DNA of 64,000 bases from Gracilaria domingensis (Eukaryota; Rhodophyta; Florideophyceae; Gracilariales; Gracilariaceae): positions 460,471 to 524,470 of the forward strand of contig VCMS01000004.1 of assembly GCA_022539475.1 (NCBI GenBank), in the 5' to 3' direction. Shown piece by piece: positions 28,111 through 37,317 of the stretch; position 1 is the stretch's first letter; every line of letters starts with the position of its first letter. A program made the position numbers and the translations under genes. The notes under the pieces are model-generated. The model made no database searches, was not told the origin of the DNA, and saw nothing but the letters and a program-made list of their open reading frames with translations.

Positions 28111-31100
28111 TTAGTCCAAATACAAGCTTTTGTTTCCAAGAATACCCGATCGTCGACCATTATCTGATCTAGAGACGGGCCCAAATGTCATGATTTCTAT
28201 CTCGCTCTTCCCAATTGCTTCATACTTCTCTGAATAATTTCTTTGCACCACGTTTGTCAAAAGCATGTGGAAACGTTGGTCAGTCCGAATCTCTGGTACG
28301 TTTTCCATCATACGAACTGCGCGCATCGCCCCACGAATAGAATCCTCGTGTCTTTCGACTTCCTGGCGAACAGCATTATCTTTCAGTTTCTCGCTAAAGG
28401 TAGCTCCAAGTTCTCTAACAATAACCTCCATAATCTCCACCATTTGAGGCGCCATTTCGGACGTTGCTGCAATCGCAAGAATTAGCTGAGCAATACAGCG
28501 GACGTCGGCGTGGTCTCTTAATCCTCTCATCACTTGGTCTAGCATCCCAATAAAAGGAATACGTAGATGCAAAGGACCACTCAGGAACGTGCGAACGCAA
28601 TCAAACGCAGACTTTCTCAGATCAAGACCATAGTCCTCCTCATGCTTGAATGGGCCAAGGTCAACAATTCGAACCAAGTCCTTGTCCTTCACCGTTCTCG
28701 CATATACGAGGGGCAATATGGTTTCCAGATGGGACGCCAACAACTGTGGTCGTGACTTTGCTACTGCATTGATTGCTTGTAGAGCATTCTTCGCGACAAT
28801 CACTTCACTATCACCAAGCAGCGCGATGAAAGCGTCCATATTGGACCTCAAATTGGCAAAAAGTGAATCATTCGCGGAGTTCGAGGTCACTGCAAACTTA
28901 ATCGCAGCCGCAACCACCGCCCGGATATCACTTGACGGTGACTTGGCAGCTTCCCTCATGCTACACAAGACCTCTTGAGGTGAGGCATGCGCAAGCAGCG
29001 CAAGACATTCCGCCGTCGCAGTTCGCACACTTTCTTCCTCGGAACTTGTCGTTCCGAGCTTCTCGTTCGGAGGACTGTGAACGCCATTTCCTTTCATGAA
29101 GGTAGTTGGTTGCAAGAGCAAGACCGAAATTAGCTGTTTGGTCATTGGGCCAATGTCAGTCTGTTGGGAAGACGATATGGCTTCTTTCAGGGAGTAGAGT
29201 AACAAATATTGCTGATGAGGTCTTTCGCTGAGATGGGCAAGTAGCGCAGGTAAACCGCTAGAACCATCTGCAGAAGATAGCGCCCCAAGAGCCAGAGCCG
29301 CAGTAGTTCTGACTTCTTCATGCTGTGAATCAAGAGCTGCAAGTAGGGCATTTTTGATTAGCTCCTTCTCCTCAGCATCATGCAACAGGGTGGACCCTCT
29401 TCCAAACTCTCCCAAACATGCCAACGAGAAAACCTTTGTCTGTAAATCCTCCGACGTAACGTTGGAGACAATACTTTGAGCGATTTGGGCTCGGAGCTCG
29501 GCGTCTGCAGTATCGCATATCGCAACCACGCACTTTGCAACGCAATACACCGAAGATGCCGCAGCACCCGAACCAGTAGCGCTTAACGAAGCTTTGGTGA
29601 TCTGTTTCTTCAAGTCTTCAAGCATCCTTTGGACCCTCAGTGGTTCCGCATCAACTTCCGCCAGTGACCGTAAGAACGAGAGCAGACTATAAATGGCCCG
29701 GCCTTGAAGAAGGAGAGAAGTAGATAATGAAATCGCTTTGGGATAAATCGAATTTGGAACCGCAACAAGACTAACAATCTGAGCCGTCCGCAACTTGACA
29801 AGATTACTCGTCAGCTTGAGTGCAAGATGAGTTACCGTCAAGTCTACATCAGTTATCAACTCACTCAAATTCGTAACTAAGTTGGTATCATTCTCTGCCG
29901 GCAGGTTAGGAACAATACAGAGGAACTCCAGCGCAGCTATGCGAAGAATCTGGTTGTTCTTGCGAAGAAACCCGCTCAATGTTAGAACAATCTCGCTCAT
30001 CTTGGAACTGAGAATTTCTGCCGCTTCGGAAAGCGCAATGACACCCAGAGCTCGAACAGTGGCCAATCGGGTTACCTCCACTCTCAAGCGATCACACAAA
30101 ACGTTTGCAATTTCGCCGAGACGTTGAGCACCAAGATCGCTTCCAAACTCTGAGACCGCGCTTCCAAGACATTGAATAGCTGCTTCCTTCACCTCCGAGT
30201 CCTGATCCTGTGCAGTAGCCCTTCGCATCGCAGCGTCGTAAATATGACAAACAAGTGGCGACATCATGGACTTGCATTCCGACGAGGCGCTTCCGAACGC
30301 AATCAGCGCCGAGCTACAGAACCTCATGCATTCGGCCGTGACCTTGTAATATCGATCATTGGTTCCCGACAACACGCGAGGGATGATAAGTTGGATGTGC
30401 TCTTTCAAAGCCTCCGCACCTCCCTTCTCAATCACCTCTCGAAGAAAGAGTAGCGCTTCTGTCTTCATCGCAGTGCCAGTATCCGCCAAACCCTGATCAA
30501 CCTCCTTCAGAACCTTTCCGACAAGGGAAGCTGTAATGGAAGGCATGGCGGACACAACCTCTCTCGTAACCGTCATAGCCTTGATACGAACCTTTGGCGA
30601 GCGTGAGCCAAGCTCAGTCTTAATTCTGCGAATGATCCGCGGGGCCTCGTCGTACAACGGAGCCAGTTCTGCTCGAGTTTCATGGGAGGAGTCAACGGCC
30701 ATGGGATCCGAAACCGCGCCCGCCAGAGATGGGGATGAAGAGGCTGCTTGCGATGCACACATTCTGAGCAGATCAATGAAGGCGCTGAATACGTCCAGTT
30801 TGACTTGCTCCTCCCTTTCACCGAAGCGCGATACCAAAAAGGGGCCGAAGGTAGAACAGATTTGATCGGCAGGGCACAGCTGAGAAGTAATAGCAGCATG
30901 CAAGCACTTGACGGCAGCTCTTCTCACCTTCCAACTGGTATCATCGTCATCCGAGTAATCGTCATCATCGAACTGGTCACTGATATGATCATCCTCCTCC
31001 ATGCCATCATGTTGAGCGTTTTCATCTTGTTGGTCATCTTCATCGGCAACATAGTTGGGATCATACTTTGCACGCATCATGACGCATTTTGAAAGCGTGC

Positions 31101-32034
31101 TCGCAAACGGAATCATTTCTCTGCGGCATCGCAGGCAAAAGGACTCCAAGGCCAGCAAGCAGTTTTCGTTGAGATCGTCGTCATCTTGCTGGTTCTCAAG
31201 CACGGCGTAATCAAACAAAATAGGGGCAAGCGTGTCCAGGTACGGACCCAAGCGGTGTCCAGAGTTCCTCGACAGGGCGCGAATGGCCTGCACAGCGGTT
31301 CGCACATGGTGGTCATCCTGGGGGCTTTGCAGCTGTTTCATGACGTTATCGACAATGGATTTAAACAGGTCGTTCTGACAGGCGGCTGTGAGGGCGCCGA
31401 TACAGGCGATTGCCCTCTTGCGGACCAAAGGGTTCTTGGAGGCCATTTGCTTAAAGAGCGCAGAGGTAATGCTTGGATGATATTTGGCACATAAAGGAGC
31501 CATGCGCGCGAGCATCTCGTACAAAATTTCCAAGGCCTCGATGAGGATGTCGGTGGAATCGGCGAGCGCATCGAGATTGGATATAGGCGAGACGAGACGC
31601 GGGATGACCAAGTCAATGACGGCGACGGCGTTGGAGCGAGCGGGGGAGAGTTGGTGGAGAATGGACTTCAAGGCGAGGGAGGACACATCGCGCATGGCCT
31701 TGAGACTGTCGGAGGCGGTGCGCTTGGATTTGGACTGGGAGGTTTGCAGAAGATGGTCGAGCAGCTTGTCGATGATGTAGGCCGAGTTGTTTGGGTCGAC
31801 GTAGAGCGTGAGATACGGGAGGCACTTGGTGGCCAGCGCCTGCACCTCGGTGTTGGTGTCCCTGAGCAGCTTGAGCACGGCCTTGGACAGGCGGCGCTGG
31901 GTGTCGTGATCGGCGCGGATGGAGGAGGTCTGCAGCTGCGTGAGCAGATCGGAGGTGGCCATGTAGCGGTAGTCGGAGTCGGAGCTGTCCATCTTGTCCA
32001 GGATGGCGCGAACGGAGAAGGTGGACGACGCCAT
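28111..32034 (-). CDS. CAND1: CAND1, cullin-associated NEDD8-dissociated protein (TIP120)
   Basis: A 1307-residue HEAT-repeat solenoid that binds unneddylated cullin-RBX1 and exchanges SCF substrate receptors. The N-terminus (ILDKMDSSDSDYRYMATSDLL) and the repeated pattern of paired helices match CAND1 throughout. An acidic insert (DDQQDENAQHDGMEEDDH near residue 330) sits at the position of the acidic loop in other CAND1s. The C-terminal part (ARTVKDKDLVRIVDLGPFKH, then VDDGLDLRKSAFDC-like) is the TIP120 domain. The ATG at 32032-32034 follows a C12 run on the coding strand, seven bases upstream. The longer frame begins at GTG. It is intact, and convergent with MAEA across 208 bp. Confidence 0.95.
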   Translation of the reverse strand: MASSTFSVRAILDKMDSSDSDYRYMATSDLLTQLQTSSIRADHDTQRRLSKAVLKLLRDTNTEVQALATKCLPYLTLYVDPNNSAYIIDKLLDHLLQTSQSKSKRTASDSLKAMRDVSSLALKSILHQLSPARSNAVAVIDLVIPRLVSPISNLDALADSTDILIEALEILYEMLARMAPLCAKYHPSITSALFKQMASKNPLVRKRAIACIGALTAACQNDLFKSIVDNVMKQLQSPQDDHHVRTAVQAIRALSRNSGHRLGPYLDTLAPILFDYAVLENQQDDDDLNENCLLALESFCLRCRREMIPFASTLSKCVMMRAKYDPNYVADEDDQQDENAQHDGMEEDDHISDQFDDDDYSDDDDTSWKVRRAAVKCLHAAITSQLCPADQICSTFGPFLVSRFGEREEQVKLDVFSAFIDLLRMCASQAASSSPSLAGAVSDPMAVDSSHETRAELAPLYDEAPRIIRRIKTELGSRSPKVRIKAMTVTREVVSAMPSITASLVGKVLKEVDQGLADTGTAMKTEALLFLREVIEKGGAEALKEHIQLIIPRVLSGTNDRYYKVTAECMRFCSSALIAFGSASSECKSMMSPLVCHIYDAAMRRATAQDQDSEVKEAAIQCLGSAVSEFGSDLGAQRLGEIANVLCDRLRVEVTRLATVRALGVIALSEAAEILSSKMSEIVLTLSGFLRKNNQILRIAALEFLCIVPNLPAENDTNLVTNLSELITDVDLTVTHLALKLTSNLVKLRTAQIVSLVAVPNSIYPKAISLSTSLLLQGRAIYSLLSFLRSLAEVDAEPLRVQRMLEDLKKQITKASLSATGSGAAASSVYCVAKCVVAICDTADAELRAQIAQSIVSNVTSEDLQTKVFSLACLGEFGRGSTLLHDAEEKELIKNALLAALDSQHEEVRTTAALALGALSSADGSSGLPALLAHLSERPHQQYLLLYSLKEAISSSQQTDIGPMTKQLISVLLLQPTTFMKGNGVHSPPNEKLGTTSSEEESVRTATAECLALLAHASPQEVLCSMREAAKSPSSDIRAVVAAAIKFAVTSNSANDSLFANLRSNMDAFIALLGDSEVIVAKNALQAINAVAKSRPQLLASHLETILPLVYARTVKDKDLVRIVDLGPFKHEEDYGLDLRKSAFDCVRTFLSGPLHLRIPFIGMLDQVMRGLRDHADVRCIAQLILAIAATSEMAPQMVEIMEVIVRELGATFSEKLKDNAVRQEVERHEDSIRGAMRAVRMMENVPEIRTDQRFHMLLTNVVQRNYSEKYEAIGKSEIEIMTFGPVSRSDNGRRSGILGNKSLYLD

Positions 32035-32283
32035 GGCGCGGGGGGGGGGGGGTGGCTCTGCGCTGCGCTGCGCGAAGTACGGCGGGTGCGGGCGGGTGCT
32101 GCGGCGGTGGAGCGGAGGGGGGTGCACGGGAAAACGGACGCCTAACAAAAGCGCCACGAAGGGGCGCTTGGGCGCGGCGCGTGGCCACGCAGCGCGGCGC
32201 GGGCTGACAGTGTAATAGCGCGATGCGTTTATGTATGGTACAGGGGGGGTGGGGGCGGCTCGCGCGCGCGCGCGCGCGCGCAG

Positions 32284-32426
32284 TCACGCGACGGGGTTGA
32301 GGGACACGTCGCGCGCGTCGGCGTCCGTGAGCAGCGCGTCGCGCAGCGCGGCGCGCAGCGCGCGCTGCTGGCCGAGCAGCTGCGCCGACGGCGCTGCCGC
32401 GCCCGCCAGCTTGTCGCCCAGCGCGC

Positions 32427-32472
<46 letters not shown>

Positions 32473-33285
32473 GCACCCGGCGCTGCCGCAGCTGCACGCG
32501 CCCGCCGCGCCGCCGCCGTCGCCGTCCAGCCCGCTGCGCGCCAGCAGCTCGTTGAGCTCGAACGGCACGCCGTCCGCGCCGCAGCCGCCGCCCACGCCCA
32601 GCGCGTCGAACGGCGCCACGTCCGCCGCCGCGTGCGCGTGCGCGTGCGCGTGCGGCGACGCAGACGTAGACGCAGACGCAGACGCAGACGCCGACGCAGA
32701 CGCCGACGCCGACGCCGACGCCGACTGCGGCGCCGACTGCGGCGGCGCCACCGCCACGGCCGGCGGCAGCAGCGGGTTGAGCTGCGGCGACAGCTCAATG
32801 CGCTGCTGCGACAGCACGGCCACCCGACTGCTGAGCCGCCGGATCTGGTCGTCCTTGTCCGACAGCAGCAGCACATGGCGGTACAGCACGTCCGACAGCC
32901 GGAACGCGTCGGCGATGCTGTCGCTCAGCAGGCGCTCGAAGCGCGTCACGATGAACTCCTGCTTGACGCGGCTGGCCACGGCGCTGGCGTGGTTGGCCAC
33001 CTTCTTCTTGGCCGTCTTGAGCAGCACGCGATCGCCGCAGCGCTGCGCGTCCGCCACCTTGCTCGCCAGCTGCTGCTGCTTCCTCTTCTTGGTGATACGG
33101 TACTCCTCCAGCGCGTCGTCGTGCACGCGCCGAATCAGCTGCGCGGCGTGGTCGGACGGCTGCACGCCGGCGTACTGGCGCAGCAGCGCGTACAGCTGCT
33201 GCGGCTGCGGCTGCGGCTGCGGCTGCGGCGCGGCGCTGGGCTCATGGCGCGGCGCGGCGGGCGGCGCGTCGGGGCGGGCGTCCAT
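32284..33285 (-). CDS. bZIP-like putative transcription factor with low-complexity tracts
   Basis: A 333-residue protein. A basic stretch (ITKKRKQQQ, then KTAKKKVANHASAVASR) contains N-x3-A-x2-S-R, the bZIP DNA-contact signature. The residue ten positions after the invariant Arg is Phe, and Leu recurs 14 positions later, so a zipper is possible but weak; a further helix (DKDDQIRRLSSRVAVLSQQRIEL) follows. Around this lie Pro-Gln, Ala-Ser, His-Ala and a 15-plus Ala run, all encoded by pure triplet or hexamer repeats (for example GCAGAC at about 32660-32720). The start is ATG 33283-33285, with C-rich coding-strand sequence upstream. It could instead be an unrelated basic coiled-coil protein. Confidence 0.55.
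32410..32475. repeat. GCC-repeat encoding poly-alanine
   Basis: An uninterrupted trinucleotide run codes for the poly-Ala segment of the bZIP-like protein. It is likely to be length-polymorphic. Confidence 0.85.
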
Positions 33286-33662
33286 GGCAGGGGGTGCGGG
33301 GGTGCGGGGGTGCGGGGGTGCGGGGGGGGGGAAGGGGAGGGGACGATGGCGGAGGGGAGGTGCGGGGCGGGGAAGAGAGGCGCGAGCGTACACGCCTAGG
33401 GGGGGGGAGGGGGGCCGCCGGGCAAATGTGCGGGGTTTAAAGGTGAAGTCACGCAAGCACGATAGCGCTGCACAGTAGCACGGCAGCTCGGCGCGGCGCG
33501 GCGCGGCGCGGCGCGGCGCGGGCCAGCGCGCAGCGGCGCCGCGCGCGGCCCCAAAAAGTGCCCAAAACGTGGCCGTGGCGCGCGCGCCGCGTCGATCATA
33601 CGCGCGTAGGCGCGCGCGCGCCGCCGCTGCCGCCGCCGCCGCCGCGCCGCGCCGCGCGCGGC
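33286..33662. promoter_or_regulatory. Upstream region of bZIP-like gene / 3' region of glutamine synthetase
   Basis: GGGTGCGGGGGTGCG tandem units (about 33291-33330), which are CCCGCACCC on the coding strand, directly precede the bZIP-like start. GCGGCGCGGC tandem units occur at 33494-33520. No gene is seen. Confidence 0.5.
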
Positions 33663-35099
33663 TCAGTGCAGCGGCAGCAGCCGGCGCAGCAGCGCGTCCA
33701 GCCCGGCGCGCTCGGCCGCCGCCACCTCCGCCGCCTTGGCGTGCAGCAGCGCGTCCACCACGGCGTCCGGCAGCACGTCGCGCACGGCGCCGCCGCTCGC
33801 CGCGTCGCGGAAGCGCTCCATGCTCTCCGCCAGGCTGGTGGGCAGCCGCTCGGCTCGCCGCGCCGCCGCCACCGCGTGCGGGTCCTGCTGGCACGGCGGC
33901 GGCAGCTGCATGCAGGCGCGCACGCCGTTGAGCCCCGCGGCCACCACGCCCGCCAGGGCAAAGTACGGGTTGGACACGGCGTCCAGCGTCTTGAGCTCCA
34001 TGTTGGAGCGGTCCAGTGCCAGCCGCAGCGGCGCCTCCTTGTTCGCGATACCCCACACCTTGTACACGCCCACCCAGTGCTGCGGCTGCAGCCGCTCGTA
34101 GCTGGCCACGCTCGCATTGGTCAGGAAGCTGAGCCACGGCAGCGCCTCCAGCACGCCGGCCACAAAGTGCTGCGCCAGCGGCGTCATGCCCACATGGTGC
34201 TCGTACAGCTCGGCGCTGCCGCCAAAGTGGCCAGCCAGGCTGAAATGCACATGCGCGCCGCTGCCCGCGCTGCCGACCTTGGGCAGGAAGCACGCGTGCA
34301 GCGAGTGGCGGCGCGCGACGGAGCGCACCACTTCGCGCGCTATCAGCAGCTCGTCCACGGCCGTCAGCAGCGGCTTGTGCGCCAGCACCAGCTCGAACTG
34401 GCCCGGCGCCGACTCGGCGTGCACCGTGCTCACGTCGATGCGCGCCTGCGCGAGCGCGGCCACCATGTGATCCAGCACCGGCGCCGCGGCGTCCACCTGC
34501 GACAGCAGCGCAAAGCCGCCGGCGGCGCCGAACGGGCGCAGCGAGTCGGCGTCGCGCGGATCGCCCTCCAGCAGCACAAACTCCATCTCGAAGCCGGCGC
34601 GCATGGTGAGCTGCTGCGCGGCCAGCAGCTGCACGGCGCGGCACACGCTCTCGCGCGGGCACAGCGGCCACGCGTTTCCGTTGGCGTCGTGCAGGTGGGC
34701 GACCACAAAGCTGTGGTTGCGGTGCGTGGGCCACGGCAGCACGCGCGGCGGCGGCAGCAGCAGCTTGGGCGGCGCGGGCGGCGGCGCGCGCTTGTGCGGC
34801 GAGTAGGGCCGCATGTACACCTCGCCGACGGCGTCGAGCGCGCAGCCGGGCGGCAGCTCGCCGTCCGGCGTGAGCACGACGCCGCACTTGACGAACAGCG
34901 CGTTGGGCGCGGCGGCGGCGGCGGCGTCGTAGCGCACCAGCTTGGTGCGGCGCAGCGCGTGGTAGTCCAGCAGCACGATGCGCAGCAGCCGCACGTGGCG
35001 CATGGGCGCGGCGCCGCCCGCGGCGTCGGCGGCGGCGTCGGCGGCAGTGTCGCCGCCGACGGCGTCGGCGTCGGCGCGGAGGCCGTTGGCGCCCATCAT
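33663..35099 (-). CDS. Glutamine synthetase type I-like protein (FluG C-terminal type)
   Basis: A 478-residue protein with the GS beta-grasp N-domain (RIVLLDYHALRRTKLVRYD, as in FluG/nodulin-type proteins) and the catalytic domain. Metal and substrate motifs include FEMEFVLLEGD, HAESAPGQFELVLAH, GSGAHVHFSL and NMELKTLDAVSNPYFALAG. The usual GSI-type Arg-rich segment appears as WVGVYKVWGIANKEAPLRL. The amidohydrolase half found in FluG and plant NodGS is absent, so this is a stand-alone GSI-like domain. Whether it makes glutamine or acts on another amine or carboxylate cannot be told from sequence. Two adjacent ATGs (35097-35099 and 35094-35096) mark the start; the frame stays open far upstream only because of GC-rich composition. 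Confidence 0.85.
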   Translation of the reverse strand: MMGANGLRADADAVGGDTAADAAADAAGGAAPMRHVRLLRIVLLDYHALRRTKLVRYDAAAAAAPNALFVKCGVVLTPDGELPPGCALDAVGEVYMRPYSPHKRAPPPAPPKLLLPPPRVLPWPTHRNHSFVVAHLHDANGNAWPLCPRESVCRAVQLLAAQQLTMRAGFEMEFVLLEGDPRDADSLRPFGAAGGFALLSQVDAAAPVLDHMVAALAQARIDVSTVHAESAPGQFELVLAHKPLLTAVDELLIAREVVRSVARRHSLHACFLPKVGSAGSGAHVHFSLAGHFGGSAELYEHHVGMTPLAQHFVAGVLEALPWLSFLTNASVASYERLQPQHWVGVYKVWGIANKEAPLRLALDRSNMELKTLDAVSNPYFALAGVVAAGLNGVRACMQLPPPCQQDPHAVAAARRAERLPTSLAESMERFRDAASGGAVRDVLPDAVVDALLHAKAAEVAAAERAGLDALLRRLLPLH

Positions 35100-35890
35100 T
35101 TTGGTGAGAAGAGGACGAACGATGCGCCCCGCCGCCACGATGCGCCCGCCGCCACCTCCGCGGGGCACGCGCACCACATGCGCATCAGCGCTCCAGGTGC
35201 TCCCATCGCGCGTGTGCGCGCTGGCCACGCGGCTCGCGCTGGCCACGTGCCCCCGTGGCCACGCGGCCACGCGGCGCGGCGCTGCATTGCGCGCGTGCGT
35301 GCGACTGCGCGCCATGCGCCATGTAGTCACCACACACGCAGCGCGCGCGGCGCGTTTCCGTTTGCGCACGCGACGTAGGCGCGCCGCCCGCGTCGCCCGC
35401 CCTGTCGCCCGTCCTTCCGCGCCCTCCTCCCCCCGTCCTCCCCCCCCCCCCCCCCGCGCCGCCTCCCCGCCGCCGCCGCCGCCGCTTCCGCCTCCGCCTC
35501 CGCCGCCGCCGCCGCCGCCGCCGCCTCCGCGCCCGCCCGCCGCGCCGCCGCCCGCCGCGCGCGCCGCCGAGTGTGTGTGCCCGCCGGCGCTTGTGCGCGT
35601 GTCCCGGCGCGCGCCGCGTTTTTCGCCCGCTGGCTGAATTGGCTCGCTTTTCGCGTTGCGTGAAAAAGCGCCAACGCCGCTGCGCGCCGGTCCGCGACGC
35701 TCTCGCTCGCGTGTCTTGACTGCCTTCCACCGCCCGTCCCGCCGCCTCCGCCGCGCGCGCGCGCGCTTCGTCCCTCCCCCCTCCTCCCCTCCCCTCCCCT
35801 CCCCTCCCCGCCCACCCCTTCCGCCGCGCCGCCGCCGCCGCCGCCGCTTTCGCGCCCCTCGTTTTGCGCTTTTTCGCCGCGTCGCACCCC

Positions 35891-35922
<32 letters not shown>

Positions 35923-35934
35923 CCCCCAGCCGCC
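35100..35934. promoter_or_regulatory. Divergent promoter, glutamine synthetase-like / Akirin
   Basis: An 835-bp spacer of extreme composition. It includes GCC/CCG repeats (35460-35560), an inverted CCAAT box at 35638-35642 and an E2F-like TTTTCGCG at about 35648-35655. CCCCT tandem units occur at about 35780-35810, and a C30 homopolymer at 35892-35921 ends 13 bp before the Akirin ATG. Confidence 0.6.
35892..35921 (+). repeat. C30 homopolymer just upstream of the Akirin start
   Basis: Thirty consecutive C's are seen directly. The tract could fold as an i-motif, with a G-quadruplex on the opposite strand. The true length is uncertain for any sequencing method. Confidence 0.85.
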
Positions 35935-36558
35935 ATGTCCGGCGTGGCCACGCTCAAGCTGCGCGGTGCGAAGCGTCACTTCGACGAGATGTCCGTCGAC
36001 CTTCCGCCGCAGTCCTGCTCGCCGTCGCGCTTCGTCATCCGCCCGCCGCCGCTCAAGCGAGGCCGATGCACGCCCGCCACCTTCACGTCGCCGTCCAGAC
36101 CGCTCAAGACGCACGCGCACCACCACGCGCACCACCACCACCACCACGCTGTGCTGCCGCCTGTTTCCGCCACGCAACCGCTTCCCTCCCCGTCCTCCTC
36201 GTCCTCCCCGTCGCCCTCCACGCCGCACCCCTCCTCGCCCTCCTCGTCGTCCGCCGTGAGAGAAAAGCTGTCCGATCAGGAGCTTGCCGCCTTGGCCAAG
36301 CACGTGCCCAAGCGACTCAAGAAGGTGGTGGACAAATTGGCCACCGGCCAGCTTGCGCTGTCCGAGACGCTGTTCACGGTTCATGACCTGCGCGACATCT
36401 GCCGCTCCGTGCTGTCGGAGAAGGAGGCCACCATGAACAATGAGTTTGCAACCATTCTCAATGACCGCTTGGCCGAACAGTTTCGTGACTTTACCAAGTT
36501 TAATGAAGATTATGTCACTCGACAGTTCAGGGGAAAGGACTACACCTACCTCAGCTAA
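35935..36558 (+). CDS. Akirin-like nuclear protein
   Basis: A 207-residue protein. The C-terminal half matches Akirin closely: ETLFTVHDLRDICRSVLSEKE, then NNEFATILNDRLAEQFRDF and TKFNEDYVTRQF, ending in Tyr-x-Ser (YTYLS; animal Akirins end in YVS or YLS). The N-terminus keeps the Akirin layout of ATLKL...KR.FDE and a basic nuclear-localisation patch (LKRGRCTP). The centre holds a His-rich run (HAHHHAHHHHHHA) and a Ser/Pro-rich tract in place of conserved sequence. Animal Akirins bridge transcription factors to chromatin remodellers and aid proteasome import into nuclei; the algal role is unknown. Start ATG 35935-35937. Length is close to human AKIRIN2. Confidence 0.82.
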   Translation: MSGVATLKLRGAKRHFDEMSVDLPPQSCSPSRFVIRPPPLKRGRCTPATFTSPSRPLKTHAHHHAHHHHHHAVLPPVSATQPLPSPSSSSSPSPSTPHPSSPSSSSAVREKLSDQELAALAKHVPKRLKKVVDKLATGQLALSETLFTVHDLRDICRSVLSEKEATMNNEFATILNDRLAEQFRDFTKFNEDYVTRQFRGKDYTYLS

Positions 36559-37317
36559 GTTTGTTTACTTGCATTTTGTGGTGCAGTAAATTTCGTTTTG
36601 TCGAGCCTTTTGTTAATCTCCTCTTGCTGATGTTGTGTTTTGTTGTGTTGTTGTTTGTTGTTGTTCGTGCTGCAGTAAAAAGAACAAAACGAGTATAAGA
36701 AACGACACGCTTGTGATCATGTGACATGACATGTTGATTCAACACAGCGGCCCGACGCGCAGCCGCCCTTGCACAACCGCCATCCCACAACAACTCTGTG
36801 GCGCGCGCCCTTGTTCGCGCCGCGATCAGCAGCGCGTGCGGCTACTCGCCGCCTCTGGCGCGCCGCTCGCAGTTGCGCGCCGTACGCCGTGGGCCGCACT
36901 TATGAATCGCGTCTGCGAAGGGTACCTTTTGGTACCGTCGTACCCCTGGTATTGGCGTGTCGCGCCGGCGTGTGGGACGCCGCGCTGCCAACTTTCTCGT
37001 GTGCACGTTACAAAAACATTTACAGCTGCGATCATCATGATGATGCGCCCATCAAAGTGCAGCGCTGCGGCAGCAGCTGGCGGCCAGCGCAATCACACGT
37101 GTTGCACGTACGCTCCGAATCGTTTGCACTTCTACCAAGTTGGTGCTACTAACGTATCCATCGCCATCTCCGCGCCCTTCAACGTCGCCCCGTTTTTGCA
37201 AGCGTGGCCCCCTCCTACCCCCTGTAGTACATCCATCTTCACCGCTCCCCGCCTCCCTCTATCCCACCCCCACCCTCCCCCCCCCCCCCCCCCCCCACCC
37301 CCCCTGCCTCCTCCTTC
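36559..37317. promoter_or_regulatory. Spacer between Akirin and the Tudor-like gene
   Basis: A 759-bp spacer. The first 150 bp are GT-rich (TGTTGTTGT) and look like the Akirin 3' UTR. A GGTACC-TTTT-GGTACC hairpin lies at 36921-36936. A C20 run at 37277-37296 sits 21 bp before the next ATG. No gene is seen. Confidence 0.5.
37277..37296 (+). repeat. C20 homopolymer upstream of the Tudor-like start
   Basis: An uninterrupted run of 20 C's is seen directly, with the same placement as the C tract before Akirin. Confidence 0.85.

Noticed and set aside
32284-34887. One 867-codon minus-strand frame spanning the bZIP-like gene and the glutamine synthetase region
   Set aside because: Its first half is an antiframe of the glutamine synthetase gene; only the part from the ATG at 33285 has distinct features.
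33558-35378. 606-codon plus-strand open frame
   Set aside because: Antisense of the glutamine synthetase-like gene; low-complexity His/Arg/Gln composition and no domain.
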